A stretch of DNA of 64,000 nt from Pseudomonas sp. ATCC PTA-122608 (GTDB lineage Bacteria; Pseudomonadota; Gammaproteobacteria; Pseudomonadales; Pseudomonadaceae): assembly GCF_001952855.1 (NCBI RefSeq), contig NZ_LPNO01000002.1, forward strand, positions 298,361 to 362,360, given 5' to 3'. A program made the position numbers and the translations under genes. Shown here piece after piece: positions 17,980 to 26,323 of this stretch (position 1 is its first letter; the number at the start of each line of letters is the position of its first letter). The notes under the pieces are model-generated. The model made no database searches, was not told the origin of the DNA, and worked only from the letters and a program-made list of their open reading frames with translations.

Positions 17980-18338
17980 GACTGACCGAAGAACAAGTCG
18001 CCACGTTTTGCCTGGGCTTGCCCGGTGCGCGGGAAGATTACAAATGGGGCGGCGTGCGGGTGTTTTCGATTGCCGGCAACAAGATGTTTGCCTTGCAGAA
18101 CCTGCGGGGTGACTCGCTGGCGTTCAAGGTCGACAAGGAGCTGTTCCTGGGCCACGTAGACCGCCCGGGCATCCATCCGGCGCCGTACCTGGCGCGGGCG
18201 CAGTGGATCATCATGGAAACGCCCTACCCGCTGGGCGCTGAAGAACTGCGTGGCCTGTTGCAGCGTTCCCACCAATTGGTGGTGAGCAAGCTGCCCAAGC
18301 GCACGCAGGTCGGCTTGTTGCTAGAAAATCGAGAGTAG
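17976..18338 (+). CDS. MmcQ/YjbR family protein
   Basis: A 120-aa protein with the double-wing MmcQ/YjbR fold: LTEEQVATFCLGLPGAREDYKWGGVRVFSIAGNKMFALQ, then SLAFKVDKELFLGHVDRPGIHPAPYLARAQWI and the helical end LRGLLQRSHQLVVSKLPKRTQ. The family is tied to DNA binding only by structure and its role is unknown. The start codon overlaps the stop of the LysR gene (ATGA). It may therefore serve the same response as the regulator. The 3' end overlaps the convergent DUF1294 gene by 18 bases. Confidence 0.85.
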   Translation: MRLTEEQVATFCLGLPGAREDYKWGGVRVFSIAGNKMFALQNLRGDSLAFKVDKELFLGHVDRPGIHPAPYLARAQWIIMETPYPLGAEELRGLLQRSHQLVVSKLPKRTQVGLLLENRE

Positions 18339-18704
18339 CGTGCCGCCGAGGAACAACCGGTCAATCCAGAACACCTGGTGCAGCAACACGATCAACCAGA
18401 ACACCACCTGATAAGACACCTTGCGCGTCTTGTGGCGGAACACCTGCTGGGCAATCAACGCCCCCGGCCAACCGCCTGCCAGCTCCACCGCGTGCAGGAC
18501 GTTTTCCGGGGTGCGCCAACTGTTTTCACGGGCCTTGCGCTTGTCGCTCCAGTACAGCAGGAACGCCACCACACTGACCCCGCCATAGGCCACCAGCGGG
18601 ATCAGCGAAACCCCGCGATACCCCAGCAACGCCGAACCAAACAGCGGCGCGGCGCACAACAGCACCAACACCAGCGCCTTCAAGCGCGGATGCTGGATGT
18701 TCAT
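18321..18704 (-). CDS. DUF1294 membrane protein
   Basis: A 127-aa protein with three to four membrane helices. The family core is visible: [53 protein letters not shown]. In longer relatives this domain follows a cold-shock domain; here it stands alone. The ATG at 18704 overlaps the uppP stop (ATGA), so it is translated with uppP. Function unknown. Confidence 0.85.
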   Translation of the reverse strand: MNIQHPRLKALVLVLLCAAPLFGSALLGYRGVSLIPLVAYGGVSVVAFLLYWSDKRKARENSWRTPENVLHAVELAGGWPGALIAQQVFRHKTRKVSYQVVFWLIVLLHQVFWIDRLFLGGTLLSIF

Positions 18705-19531
18705 GGCTTGACGGCTGACCAGTCGATCCAGCCGAACTGCCAAGTGGCCAGAATTACCAGGCCGAAGGCGATCCGGTACCAGGCAAACGCCGCGTAGCTG
18801 TGGCTGGCGATGAACTTGAGCAGCGCCTTGACCGCGATCATCGCGAAGATGAACGAGGTGACGAACCCGATGGCAAACACCGGCAGGTCATCGGGCTGGA
18901 ACAGGTGGCGGTACTTGTAGCCCGAATACACCGCAGCGCCGACCATAGTCGGCATCGCCAGGAAGAACGAGAACTCGGTGGCCGTCTTGCGCGACAGGCC
19001 GAACAACAGGCCGCCAATGATGGTGGCACCGGAGCGCGAGGTACCCGGGATCATCGCCAGGCACTGGGCGAAGCCGACTTTGATGGCGTCCTTCCAGGTG
19101 ATGTCGTCGACGGTTTCGGCGTGCACTTCATGTTGGCGACGCTCGGCCCACAACATGATGATGCCGCCCACTACCAATGCCGCCGCAACGGTGATCGGGT
19201 TGAACAGGTAGTGCTTGATCAGGTCGGCGAAAATCACCCCCAACACCACCGCCGGCAATACGGCGATGATCAGGTTGATGGTAAAACGCTGGGCATTGCG
19301 TTGGGTCGGCAAGCCGATCACCACATCCAGGATCTTGCGTCGAAACTCCCACACCACCGCCAGGATCGCGCCGAGCTGGATGATGATGTTGAACGCTTCA
19401 AAGCGCTCGCCACCGAAGTTGATCAGGTCGGCGACGATAATCTGGTGCCCGGTACTGGAGATCGGCAAAAACTCCGTCAGCCCTTCTACAACGCCGAGTA
19501 TCAGTGCCTGTACGGCGGTCCAAAGATCCAT
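18701..19531 (-). CDS. uppP: Undecaprenyl-diphosphate phosphatase UppP/BacA
   Basis: Inner-membrane enzyme that turns undecaprenyl diphosphate into the monophosphate, recycling the lipid carrier of peptidoglycan and O-antigen; overproduction gives bacitracin resistance. Both family motifs are clear: [14 protein letters not shown] (about residues 16-29) and [10 protein letters not shown] (about 158-167), within a 276-aa polytopic protein. The start is set by GGGGGAA upstream; the frame is open four codons further. It is followed by the DUF1294 gene with stop-start overlap. Confidence 0.96.
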   Translation of the reverse strand: MDLWTAVQALILGVVEGLTEFLPISSTGHQIIVADLINFGGERFEAFNIIIQLGAILAVVWEFRRKILDVVIGLPTQRNAQRFTINLIIAVLPAVVLGVIFADLIKHYLFNPITVAAALVVGGIIMLWAERRQHEVHAETVDDITWKDAIKVGFAQCLAMIPGTSRSGATIIGGLLFGLSRKTATEFSFFLAMPTMVGAAVYSGYKYRHLFQPDDLPVFAIGFVTSFIFAMIAVKALLKFIASHSYAAFAWYRIAFGLVILATWQFGWIDWSAVKP

Positions 19532-19760
19532 CGATTCCCCCAAAGGTCATGCCCACGGCATGCCTCGTTCATATTTTTTAGACGTTCACTAACGAAGAAT
19601 GCGCTGCAAGCACAGCGCAAATAATCAAGGCCGAACTGCGAAAATTCCGTGAAAAATCAGGCAGGACTCAGGTTTTTTGATTCTGGGCCGAAAGCCTATC
19701 AGACAAGCCGGAAATGTCGAAGCAGCGCCCAAAATTATAAGAACACGGAGTGCCAGGACC

Positions 19761-21395
19761 ATGAACAGTTTGCGCAGTATGTCCATCAGCCGGCGTCTCT
19801 GGCTGATCCTGATCGTCGCCGTGCTGATGCTGCTAACCCTCGGCCTGCTTATGCTCAAGCAGATTCATGGTGACCTTTACCAGGCCAAGAGTGAGCAGAC
19901 TCAGCGTGTGGTGCAAACCGCCAGCGGGATCCTGACTTATTATCACAGCCTCGAAACCAGCGGTGTCCTGACCCGTGAGGCGGCGCAGAAGCAAGCCCTG
20001 AGCGCAGTGCGCGGGCTGCGGTATGGGAAGGATGATTACTTCTGGATCAACGACCTCACGCCCGTGATGATCATGCATGCGGCCAACCCCAAGCTCGACG
20101 GCCAGAACCTGTCGGCGATCCGCGACCCGGACGGCTTTGCGGTGTTCAACGAGTTCGTGATCCTGGCCAAGGCCAAGGGCGCCGGGATGGTGAATTACCG
20201 CTGGCCCAAACCCGGGGCCGATGCGCCGGTGGCCAAGACCTCCTATATACAGCTGTTCGAACCCTGGGGCTGGATCATCGGCTCCGGCGTGTATGTCGAT
20301 GACGTGCAAGGCGAGTTCCGGGGCCAGGTGTGGAAAGCCTCAATGGTCGGCCTGGTGATTGCCGTGATTATGGCCCTGCTGGTGGTGTTGATTGCCCGCA
20401 GCATCGTGCGCCCATTGCAGCAAGCAGTGAACGCCATGGCCAATATCGCCAGTGGCGAAAGCGACCTGACCCGCACCCTCGACACCCACGGTCAGGACGA
20501 GGTCACTCAACTGTCCCGGCACTTCAACAGCTTTACCGCCAAGTTGCGGCAGGTGGTCGGCCAGTTGCAGACCTGCGCCAATGCGTTGGGCCAGTCATCC
20601 ACTGAACTGGGCAGCAACGCCAGTGACGCCCATGACCGCAGCCAGCAGCAATCACAGCAGATGGAATTGGTCGCAACCGCGATCAACGAAGTCACCTATG
20701 GCGTACAGGACGTGGCCAAGAATGCCGAGCACGCTGCCAGTGAAATGCGCGATGCCCAGGTACAGGCCGAACAGGGCCAGCTCAATATCGACGGCAGCCT
20801 GCAACGGATCGACCAGCTCTCCAGCACCATCAGCCAGGCGGTGGAGGTGATTCGTACGCTGTCGACTGAAAGCACGCAGATTGGCGGGGTACTGGAAGTG
20901 ATCCGCTCCATCGCCGACCAGACCAACCTGCTGGCCCTCAACGCCGCCATCGAAGCAGCCCGCGCCGGGGAGCAAGGCCGTGGTTTCGCGGTGGTGGCCG
21001 ACGAAGTACGGCTGCTGGCCCAGCGCACGCAAAAATCCACGGCTGAAATCCAGGCGATGATCGAGCGCCTGCAAGGCCATTCGGAAGCGGCGGTCAAGGT
21101 CATCAGCGACAGCCACCAGGCGTCGCAACTGACCATCGAACAAGCGGGCCAGGCCGGCGCGAGCCTCACCGCCATCGGCCAGGCTTTGCGTAATCTCAAT
21201 GGTTTGAACGCTTCGATTGCCAGCGCCACGTTGCAGCAGGCGCATGTGGTGGAAGACATCAACCAGAACGTCACCCAGGCAGCTGGCTTGTCCCACAGCA
21301 CGGCACTGGCGGCGCAGCAGTCCAGCGTCGCGAGTGCACACTTGAAAGGCCTGAGCGAACAACTCGACGGACTGCTCCGCCAGTTCAAGGTCTAA
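19761..21395 (+). CDS. Methyl-accepting chemotaxis protein with a periplasmic cache domain
   Basis: A 544-aa chemoreceptor. TM1 at about residues 11-32, a single-cache periplasmic sensor (about 40-180) with [37 protein letters not shown]2 about 190-212, HAMP about 213-265, then the cytoplasmic hairpin with its highly conserved tip [39 protein letters not shown] (about 379-417). The cache wording is that of sCache_2 receptors, which often sense short organic acids. It lacks a C-terminal CheR pentapeptide. The ligand cannot be read from the sequence. Confidence 0.93.
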   Translation: MNSLRSMSISRRLWLILIVAVLMLLTLGLLMLKQIHGDLYQAKSEQTQRVVQTASGILTYYHSLETSGVLTREAAQKQALSAVRGLRYGKDDYFWINDLTPVMIMHAANPKLDGQNLSAIRDPDGFAVFNEFVILAKAKGAGMVNYRWPKPGADAPVAKTSYIQLFEPWGWIIGSGVYVDDVQGEFRGQVWKASMVGLVIAVIMALLVVLIARSIVRPLQQAVNAMANIASGESDLTRTLDTHGQDEVTQLSRHFNSFTAKLRQVVGQLQTCANALGQSSTELGSNASDAHDRSQQQSQQMELVATAINEVTYGVQDVAKNAEHAASEMRDAQVQAEQGQLNIDGSLQRIDQLSSTISQAVEVIRTLSTESTQIGGVLEVIRSIADQTNLLALNAAIEAARAGEQGRGFAVVADEVRLLAQRTQKSTAEIQAMIERLQGHSEAAVKVISDSHQASQLTIEQAGQAGASLTAIGQALRNLNGLNASIASATLQQAHVVEDINQNVTQAAGLSHSTALAAQQSSVASAHLKGLSEQLDGLLRQFKV

Positions 21396-21421
21396 CCCGG
21401 ATCTCTGCTGAAGGTGGCTTC

Positions 21422-21554
21422 TGTGGCGAGGGGGCTTGTCCCCCGTTGCGCTGCGAAGCGGCGCCAAACCCTGCCACTCGGTTTTCCTGAAAAAACGCGT
21501 TTACCTTATTAGGGCTGCTGCGCAGCCCAACGGGGGACAAGCTCCCTCGCCACA
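21422..21554. repeat. REPIN (TGTGGCGAGGGG family)
   Basis: TGTGGCGAGGGGGCTTGTCC at one end and the inverted GGGGGACAAGCTCCCTCGCCACA at the other. It is between the chemoreceptor gene and pnuC. Confidence 0.9.
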
Positions 21555-21626
21555 GGTGAGCTCTACCCCCGCGCCCACCACTCTGGTTACAATCACCGCC
21601 CTCTTCGACTCCCCCAAGGAACCGCC

Positions 21627-22190
21627 ATGTCCGGGCTTGAACTGTTTGCCGCCGCCCTGGGGGTGATCGCTGTCTGGTTGACGGTTAAACAGAACCCGTG
21701 GTGCTGGCCCATCGGCCTGGTGATGGTGCTGCTGTACACCTGGATCTTCTTCGATGTGAAGCTCTACTCCGACATGCTCCTGCAAGTCATCTACGCCGGC
21801 CTGCAGCTCTACGGCTGGTGGCAGTGGACCCGTGCCGGCGAGGTCAAGCAAGGCCGGCAAGTCACCAGCCTGGGCCTGCAACCGATCCTGCAAGGCCTGG
21901 CCGTGGGTGCCCTGGGCAGCCTGTTGCTGGGCGCCGCCATGGCCCACTGGACCGACGCCGCACAACCCTGGCTGGACGCGGCCCTGACCGGTTTCAGCCT
22001 GGTGGCGCAAATGTGGATGGCGCAAAAGCGTGTGCAGTGCTGGCCATTGTGGGTTGCCCTGGATGTGATCTTTGTCGGGCTGTTCCTCTATAAAGGCCTG
22101 TACCTCACCGCCGCACTCTATGCCTTGTTCACCGTGATCGCCGTGCAAGGCTGGCGCGAATGGCGCGCCGACCCGGCGCTGCACGCATGA
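21627..22190 (+). CDS. pnuC: Nicotinamide riboside transporter PnuC
   Basis: A 187-aa, multi-helix inner-membrane facilitator that lets nicotinamide riboside (or another vitamin) in. The family face is visible: VWLTVKQNPWCWPIGLVMVLLYTWIFFDVKLYSDMLLQVIYAGLQLYGWWQWTRAG and, later, YKGLYLTAALYALFTVIAVQGWREW. Ribosome site AAGGAA. The stop overlaps the start of the next gene (ATGA), and that gene encodes the kinase that traps nicotinamide riboside, which argues for this substrate rather than thiamine. Confidence 0.93.
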   Translation: MSGLELFAAALGVIAVWLTVKQNPWCWPIGLVMVLLYTWIFFDVKLYSDMLLQVIYAGLQLYGWWQWTRAGEVKQGRQVTSLGLQPILQGLAVGALGSLLLGAAMAHWTDAAQPWLDAALTGFSLVAQMWMAQKRVQCWPLWVALDVIFVGLFLYKGLYLTAALYALFTVIAVQGWREWRADPALHA

Positions 22191-22708
22191 AAGTCGTGGT
22201 ATTGGCCGGCCCGGAATCCAGCGGTAAAAGCTGGCTGGCCGCGCAATTGCAGGCGCATTTTGGCGGTGTGATGGTGGGCGAATACGTGCGCCATTTCATC
22301 GACCACCACCAGCGCGATACCACCCTGGCCGATATCCCCGACATCGCCCGTGGCCAACTGGCCTGGGAAGACGCCGCCCGCGCCCGGCAGCCAGACTTGC
22401 TGATCCTGGATACCAACCTGCTGACCAATAAGCTGTGGAGCCAGACCCTGTTTGGCGACTGCCCGGCCTGGCTCGACAGCGAACTGCTCGCCCGCCACTA
22501 CGACCTGCACCTGTTGCTGTCTCCGGAGGACGTGGAATGGACTGCTGACGGCCAGCGCTGCCAGCCGGAGTTTGCCGACCGCTTGGCATTTTTCCAGGCC
22601 AGCCTTGACTGGCTGGAGCAACATCATCAGCCGTTACGGATCATCCGTGGGGATTGGCAAGCACGTCAGGACCAAGCGTTTTCAGCGGTGGAACAATTAT
22701 TGGATTGA
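22187..22708 (+). CDS. NadR-like ribosylnicotinamide kinase (AAA family)
   Basis: A 173-aa P-loop kinase equal to the C-terminal domain of NadR. Walker A GPESSGKS at residues 8-15, then GEYVRHFID and a Walker B LLILDTNLLTNKLW. It should phosphorylate nicotinamide riboside to NMN and so trap what PnuC brings in. The nucleotidyltransferase and repressor domains of enterobacterial NadR are missing; NMN must be adenylylated elsewhere. The translation start overlaps the pnuC stop. Confidence 0.9.
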   Translation: MKVVVLAGPESSGKSWLAAQLQAHFGGVMVGEYVRHFIDHHQRDTTLADIPDIARGQLAWEDAARARQPDLLILDTNLLTNKLWSQTLFGDCPAWLDSELLARHYDLHLLLSPEDVEWTADGQRCQPEFADRLAFFQASLDWLEQHHQPLRIIRGDWQARQDQAFSAVEQLLD

Positions 22709-22726
22709 CCGGCGAGGACAGTTTTC

Positions 22727-23869
22727 ATGAATAGCTCATTACGCGTCGCCATAGTCGGAGGCGGCCCCGCCGGGCTGACCCTGGCACGGATTCTCACGAT
22801 CAACGGCTTTACCGCCAGCGTGTTCGAGCGCGAGCGCGGGCCACTGGAACGACCCCAGGGTGGCACCCTGGATTTACACGTTGAATCCGGCCAACTGGCG
22901 CTCAAAAAAGCCGGCCTTGAAGATGCCTTCCACACCATCGCCCGTTATGAAGACCAAGGCTCGCGCCTGATGGATAAACACGCGCGACTGCTGTTTGAAG
23001 ACCCCAGTCCGGCCGCCGGCGACCGTCCGGAAGTCGACCGCACCGCCTTGCGGCAAATCCTCCTGGATTCATTGCCTGCTGATTGCGTGAAATGGGACGT
23101 CAACGTCAGCGAGATCCGCCAGGCCGGGGACGCGTGCTGGACCGTGCTTCAGGGCGACACCGTCCACGGCCCGTTTGACCTGGTCGTCGGCGCCGACGGT
23201 GCCTGGTCGAAAGTGCGCCCCTTGCTGTCGCGCTATCAGCCTCAATACAGCGGGCTGACGTTTATCGAGTTCGGGGTTGATGACGTCGACCGCCGCCACC
23301 CGGCCCTGGCCACGCTCGTCGGCCAGGGCAAACTGGACGTTTCGGGCGACGCCAGGTTGCTGGTCGTGCAACGCAACGCCAACGCGCATCTGCGCGGCTA
23401 TGGAATCTTTCGCGTTCCCACTGACTGGGCAGCGCAGCAGCTGGACTGGTCTTCGCCACAGGCGACCCGGCAATCGCTGCTGGCGCAGTTCGAAGGTTGG
23501 CACCCGGACATCCTGGCGCTGCTGCACGCCTCAAACGAGCGCTTTCTGTCCCGGGCCATTTACGCGCTGCCCGTCGGGCATCACTGGGCACACCGCCCAG
23601 GCCTGACCCTGATCGGCGATGCCGCACACCTGATGTCACCGTTTGGTGGTGAAGGCGTCAATGCGGCGATGCTCGACGCCGCAGAGTTGGCCCGGCACCT
23701 GATCGGAAACAGCACATGCTCCGAGTCGGTAAAGGCCTATGAAGCCGAGATGTTCGAGCGCATAGAGCCGATCGCCCGCGAGAGCGCCGACGCAGCGGCT
23801 ACCCAGTTGTCCCATGACGATATCGCGCTCTCCCTGGCTCACTTTCACAGCCACAGCGCGCACGGCTGA
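22727..23869 (+). CDS. FAD-dependent monooxygenase related to tetracycline destructases (TetX-like)
   Basis: A 380-aa class A flavin monooxygenase. FAD-binding VGGGPAGLTLARIL (about residues 10-23), then ERPQGGTLDLHVESGQLALKKAGL and DRPEVDRTALRQILLDSLP, which follow the wording of Tet(X) (GGxLDLHxxxGQxAxxxAGL; RxExxRxxLRxxLLxSL), a GADGAWSKVR motif and GDAAHLMSPFGGEGVNAAMLDA near residue 297. It lacks a second membrane or Rieske part and works alone with NADPH. Activity on tetracyclines is not shown by the sequence; other ring hydroxylations are possible. It follows the kinase gene by 18 bases and may be read from the same transcript. Confidence 0.8.
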   Translation: MNSSLRVAIVGGGPAGLTLARILTINGFTASVFERERGPLERPQGGTLDLHVESGQLALKKAGLEDAFHTIARYEDQGSRLMDKHARLLFEDPSPAAGDRPEVDRTALRQILLDSLPADCVKWDVNVSEIRQAGDACWTVLQGDTVHGPFDLVVGADGAWSKVRPLLSRYQPQYSGLTFIEFGVDDVDRRHPALATLVGQGKLDVSGDARLLVVQRNANAHLRGYGIFRVPTDWAAQQLDWSSPQATRQSLLAQFEGWHPDILALLHASNERFLSRAIYALPVGHHWAHRPGLTLIGDAAHLMSPFGGEGVNAAMLDAAELARHLIGNSTCSESVKAYEAEMFERIEPIARESADAAATQLSHDDIALSLAHFHSHSAHG

Positions 23870-23938
23870 AGACCGGTTATCGGGTCAACGCAGCTCTCCA
23901 CCCAGGGCACAGGTCAATCCTTAAAAGGAGATTGGCCT

Positions 23939-25456
23939 ATGAACATGCGCATTGTTGCCCGCTTGATCAACTTGCCCGAAGACCGTGGCGTTCGTGTTGA
24001 AACCGCCGCCCACAAGCTCCTGCTGGTGCGGTCGGGCAACCAGGTGCGGGCCTATCAGGCGGAGTGTCCCCACGCCGGGGCGCCTTTGGAGCAAGGCGTA
24101 ATCTGTGACGGGAGGATCATTTGCCCATGGCACAAGGCGGCCTTCCGGGTAGAGGACGGCCAGGTCTGCGAGCCGCCCGCATTGGTGCAGCTCACGCAGT
24201 ACCCGGTGGAGATTCACGATGGCGTGGTCAGTGTGGGCGACAAAGCGCTGCCCTCTTCATCCGCCCCACAGGCCAGTGATTCCCGCTGCTTTATCGTGAT
24301 TGGCGCCGGCGCAGCGGGCTCGGCGGCCGTCGCCACCCTGCGCCGCGAGGGCTTCAGCGGCCGCCTGCTGTGGATCGACCAGGAGCAAAATCCTGCTTAC
24401 GACCGAACCGCCTTGAGCAAATTCGTCATCGCAGGCGAGATGCCGCCCGACGAAACCCCACCGTTGCTGGATGAAGCCAGCTACCGCGACATCCAGATCC
24501 ACGGCGAAGTCCAAAACCTTGACCCTCACGCCAAATGCCTCCAACTCGTAGACGGTCGCCGCTTCGACTACGACGCGGCGCTGCTGGCCACTGGCGGCGA
24601 GGCCAAACCGCTGGATATTCCGGGCACCGTACTCAATAACGTCTTTGTGCTGCGCTCACGAGACGATGCGGCGCGCATCGTTGAGGCTGCGCAACCGGGC
24701 AAATGCGCGGTGGTCATCGGCGACAGCTTTATTGGCCTGGAGGCCGCGTCAGCGTTGCGCAAGCGTGGGTTGACGGTGCAGGTCGTGGGCCGTCACGAGA
24801 TTCCGCTGGCAGCGCAACTGGGCAAGCGCATTGGCGCCTCACTGCGCCAGTTGCATGAAGCCAACGGCGTGATATTCCACAGCGCCAGTGAGCCCGCGCG
24901 CCTCGAAGGACATGGTGACGTCACGACGGTCGTACTGAAAAACGGCCATAGACTGGCCGCAGACCTGGTGCTGATGGGAGTCGGTGTAACACCCGCCACC
25001 GGGTTCGTCCGCGGGCTGGAAACCGCCGATGACCAATCGTTGAAAGCAGACGCGAATTTGCGCGTCGCGCCTGGTTTATGGGCAGCCGGCGACATGGTGA
25101 CCTTCCCATGGAACGACCACCCCGTGCGTATCGAACACTGGCGCGTGGCGCAGCAACTCGGGGTGCTGGCGGCGCGCAACATGCTGGGGGCCGAGCAGGC
25201 GTTTGCCGATGTGCCGTTCTTCTGGACCTATCACTTCGGCAAGACCTTCGAACTGCTGGGCCATCCCCGCCACTGGAATCAACTCCACGTGGAAGGTGAC
25301 CTGCAGCACCACCACTTCATCGCCCTGCTCTGCCGTGGCGATGAAGTGGAAGCAGTGGTTGCCTGTGAACATCAGCGGGCGATGGCGCTGCTCTCGCAAC
25401 GCATGAAGCACCCGCTGAAAAAGGCCGAGGTGCTTGAGCTGATCCGCGGGCTCTAA
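23939..25456 (+). CDS. Rieske-domain FAD-dependent NAD(P)H oxidoreductase
   Basis: A 505-aa fusion. Residues 5-105 are a Rieske [2Fe-2S] ferredoxin with ligands C43-P-H45 and C62-PW-H65. Residues about 118-410 are a two-dinucleotide FAD/NAD(P)H reductase (VIGAGAAGSAAVATLRREG, LATGGEAKPLDIPG, VVIGDSFIGLEAASALRKRG, GLWAAGDM), and the rest is the C-terminal dimer domain of the AIF/ferredoxin-reductase family. This layout resembles AIF-like proteins and reductases that feed oxygenases, yet no oxygenase gene is next to it. Strong ribosome site AAAAGGAGA. Its stop overlaps the convergent exonuclease gene by 4 bases. Partner unknown. Confidence 0.88.
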   Translation: MNMRIVARLINLPEDRGVRVETAAHKLLLVRSGNQVRAYQAECPHAGAPLEQGVICDGRIICPWHKAAFRVEDGQVCEPPALVQLTQYPVEIHDGVVSVGDKALPSSSAPQASDSRCFIVIGAGAAGSAAVATLRREGFSGRLLWIDQEQNPAYDRTALSKFVIAGEMPPDETPPLLDEASYRDIQIHGEVQNLDPHAKCLQLVDGRRFDYDAALLATGGEAKPLDIPGTVLNNVFVLRSRDDAARIVEAAQPGKCAVVIGDSFIGLEAASALRKRGLTVQVVGRHEIPLAAQLGKRIGASLRQLHEANGVIFHSASEPARLEGHGDVTTVVLKNGHRLAADLVLMGVGVTPATGFVRGLETADDQSLKADANLRVAPGLWAAGDMVTFPWNDHPVRIEHWRVAQQLGVLAARNMLGAEQAFADVPFFWTYHFGKTFELLGHPRHWNQLHVEGDLQHHHFIALLCRGDEVEAVVACEHQRAMALLSQRMKHPLKKAEVLELIRGL

Positions 25457-26247
25457 CGATTCTTGCGGGTGCCGAGCTGAATCCAGGTCGGCGCATGGTC
25501 GCTGGCGTGGGGCTCGTTGCGCACCCACGCATCCACGCCGGCGCCTTTCAGATAAGGCTTGAGCGCCGGATTGAGCAGCAAGTGGTCAATTCGCAGGCCG
25601 GCGTTTTTCTGCCAGTGCTGGCGGAAATAATCCCAGAAGGTATAAACCCGCTCATCGGGATACAGATGGCGCAAGGCGTCCGTCCAGCCTTGCTCCAGCA
25701 GGCGCTGGTAACAGTCACGAGTTTGCGGTTGCAGCAATGCGCCCTTGAGCCAGGAGCGCGGGTTGTAGATATCGAGGTCAGTGGGCACCACATTGAAATC
25801 CCCGGCCAGCAACACTGGGTGTTCACTGGATTGCAGGTGCCTGGCGTAGTCGATCAGCCGTTCAAACCACGCCAGCTTGTAGTCGAATTTCGGCCCCGGC
25901 TGGGGGTTTCCGTTGGGCAAGTACAGGCAGCCCACCAGAACGCCGTGCACAGCGGCTTCGAGGTAGCGGCTTTGATGGTCGGCGTCATCGCCGGGCAAAC
26001 CCCGGCGGCTTTCCAGCGGTTGCGCGTCGCGGGCCAGAATCGCCACGCCGTTCCACGAGGCCTGGCCCAGGCACAACGCACCGTAGCCGGCTGCGTCAAA
26101 GTCGTTGAAAGGAAACAGGCTGTCGGGCGCCTTGAGTTCTTGCAGGCAGACAATGTCGGGCTGTTCCCGCGCCAGCCATTCCAGCAGATTGGGCAGGCGG
26201 GCGCGGATGCCATTGATGTTGAAGGTCGCGATCTTCAGCGCTTTCAT
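25453..26247 (-). CDS. xthA: Exodeoxyribonuclease III family endonuclease
   Basis: A 264-aa AP endonuclease/3' exonuclease of the Mg-dependent EEP fold. Seen: TFNINGIRARLPNLLEWL, the catalytic glutamate in VCLQELKA, YLPNGNPQPGPKFDYKLAW, the Asp/Asn pair in LAGDFNVVPTDLDIYNP, the RIDHLL acid and the terminal SDHAP histidine. Acts in base excision repair at abasic sites. Pseudomonads carry more than one paralogue, so the exact symbol (xthA, exoA or crc-like) is not certain; all catalytic residues are kept here, unlike in Crc. Confidence 0.9.
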   Translation of the reverse strand: MKALKIATFNINGIRARLPNLLEWLAREQPDIVCLQELKAPDSLFPFNDFDAAGYGALCLGQASWNGVAILARDAQPLESRRGLPGDDADHQSRYLEAAVHGVLVGCLYLPNGNPQPGPKFDYKLAWFERLIDYARHLQSSEHPVLLAGDFNVVPTDLDIYNPRSWLKGALLQPQTRDCYQRLLEQGWTDALRHLYPDERVYTFWDYFRQHWQKNAGLRIDHLLLNPALKPYLKGAGVDAWVRNEPHASDHAPTWIQLGTRKNR

Positions 26248-26323
26248 GGGAAGGGTCCTTCCAGGGCTCTTGGAGTAGAGCCCGGAAGGTGTTCGGTCGT
26301 TCCGTTTTCAGGCGCGATTGACT

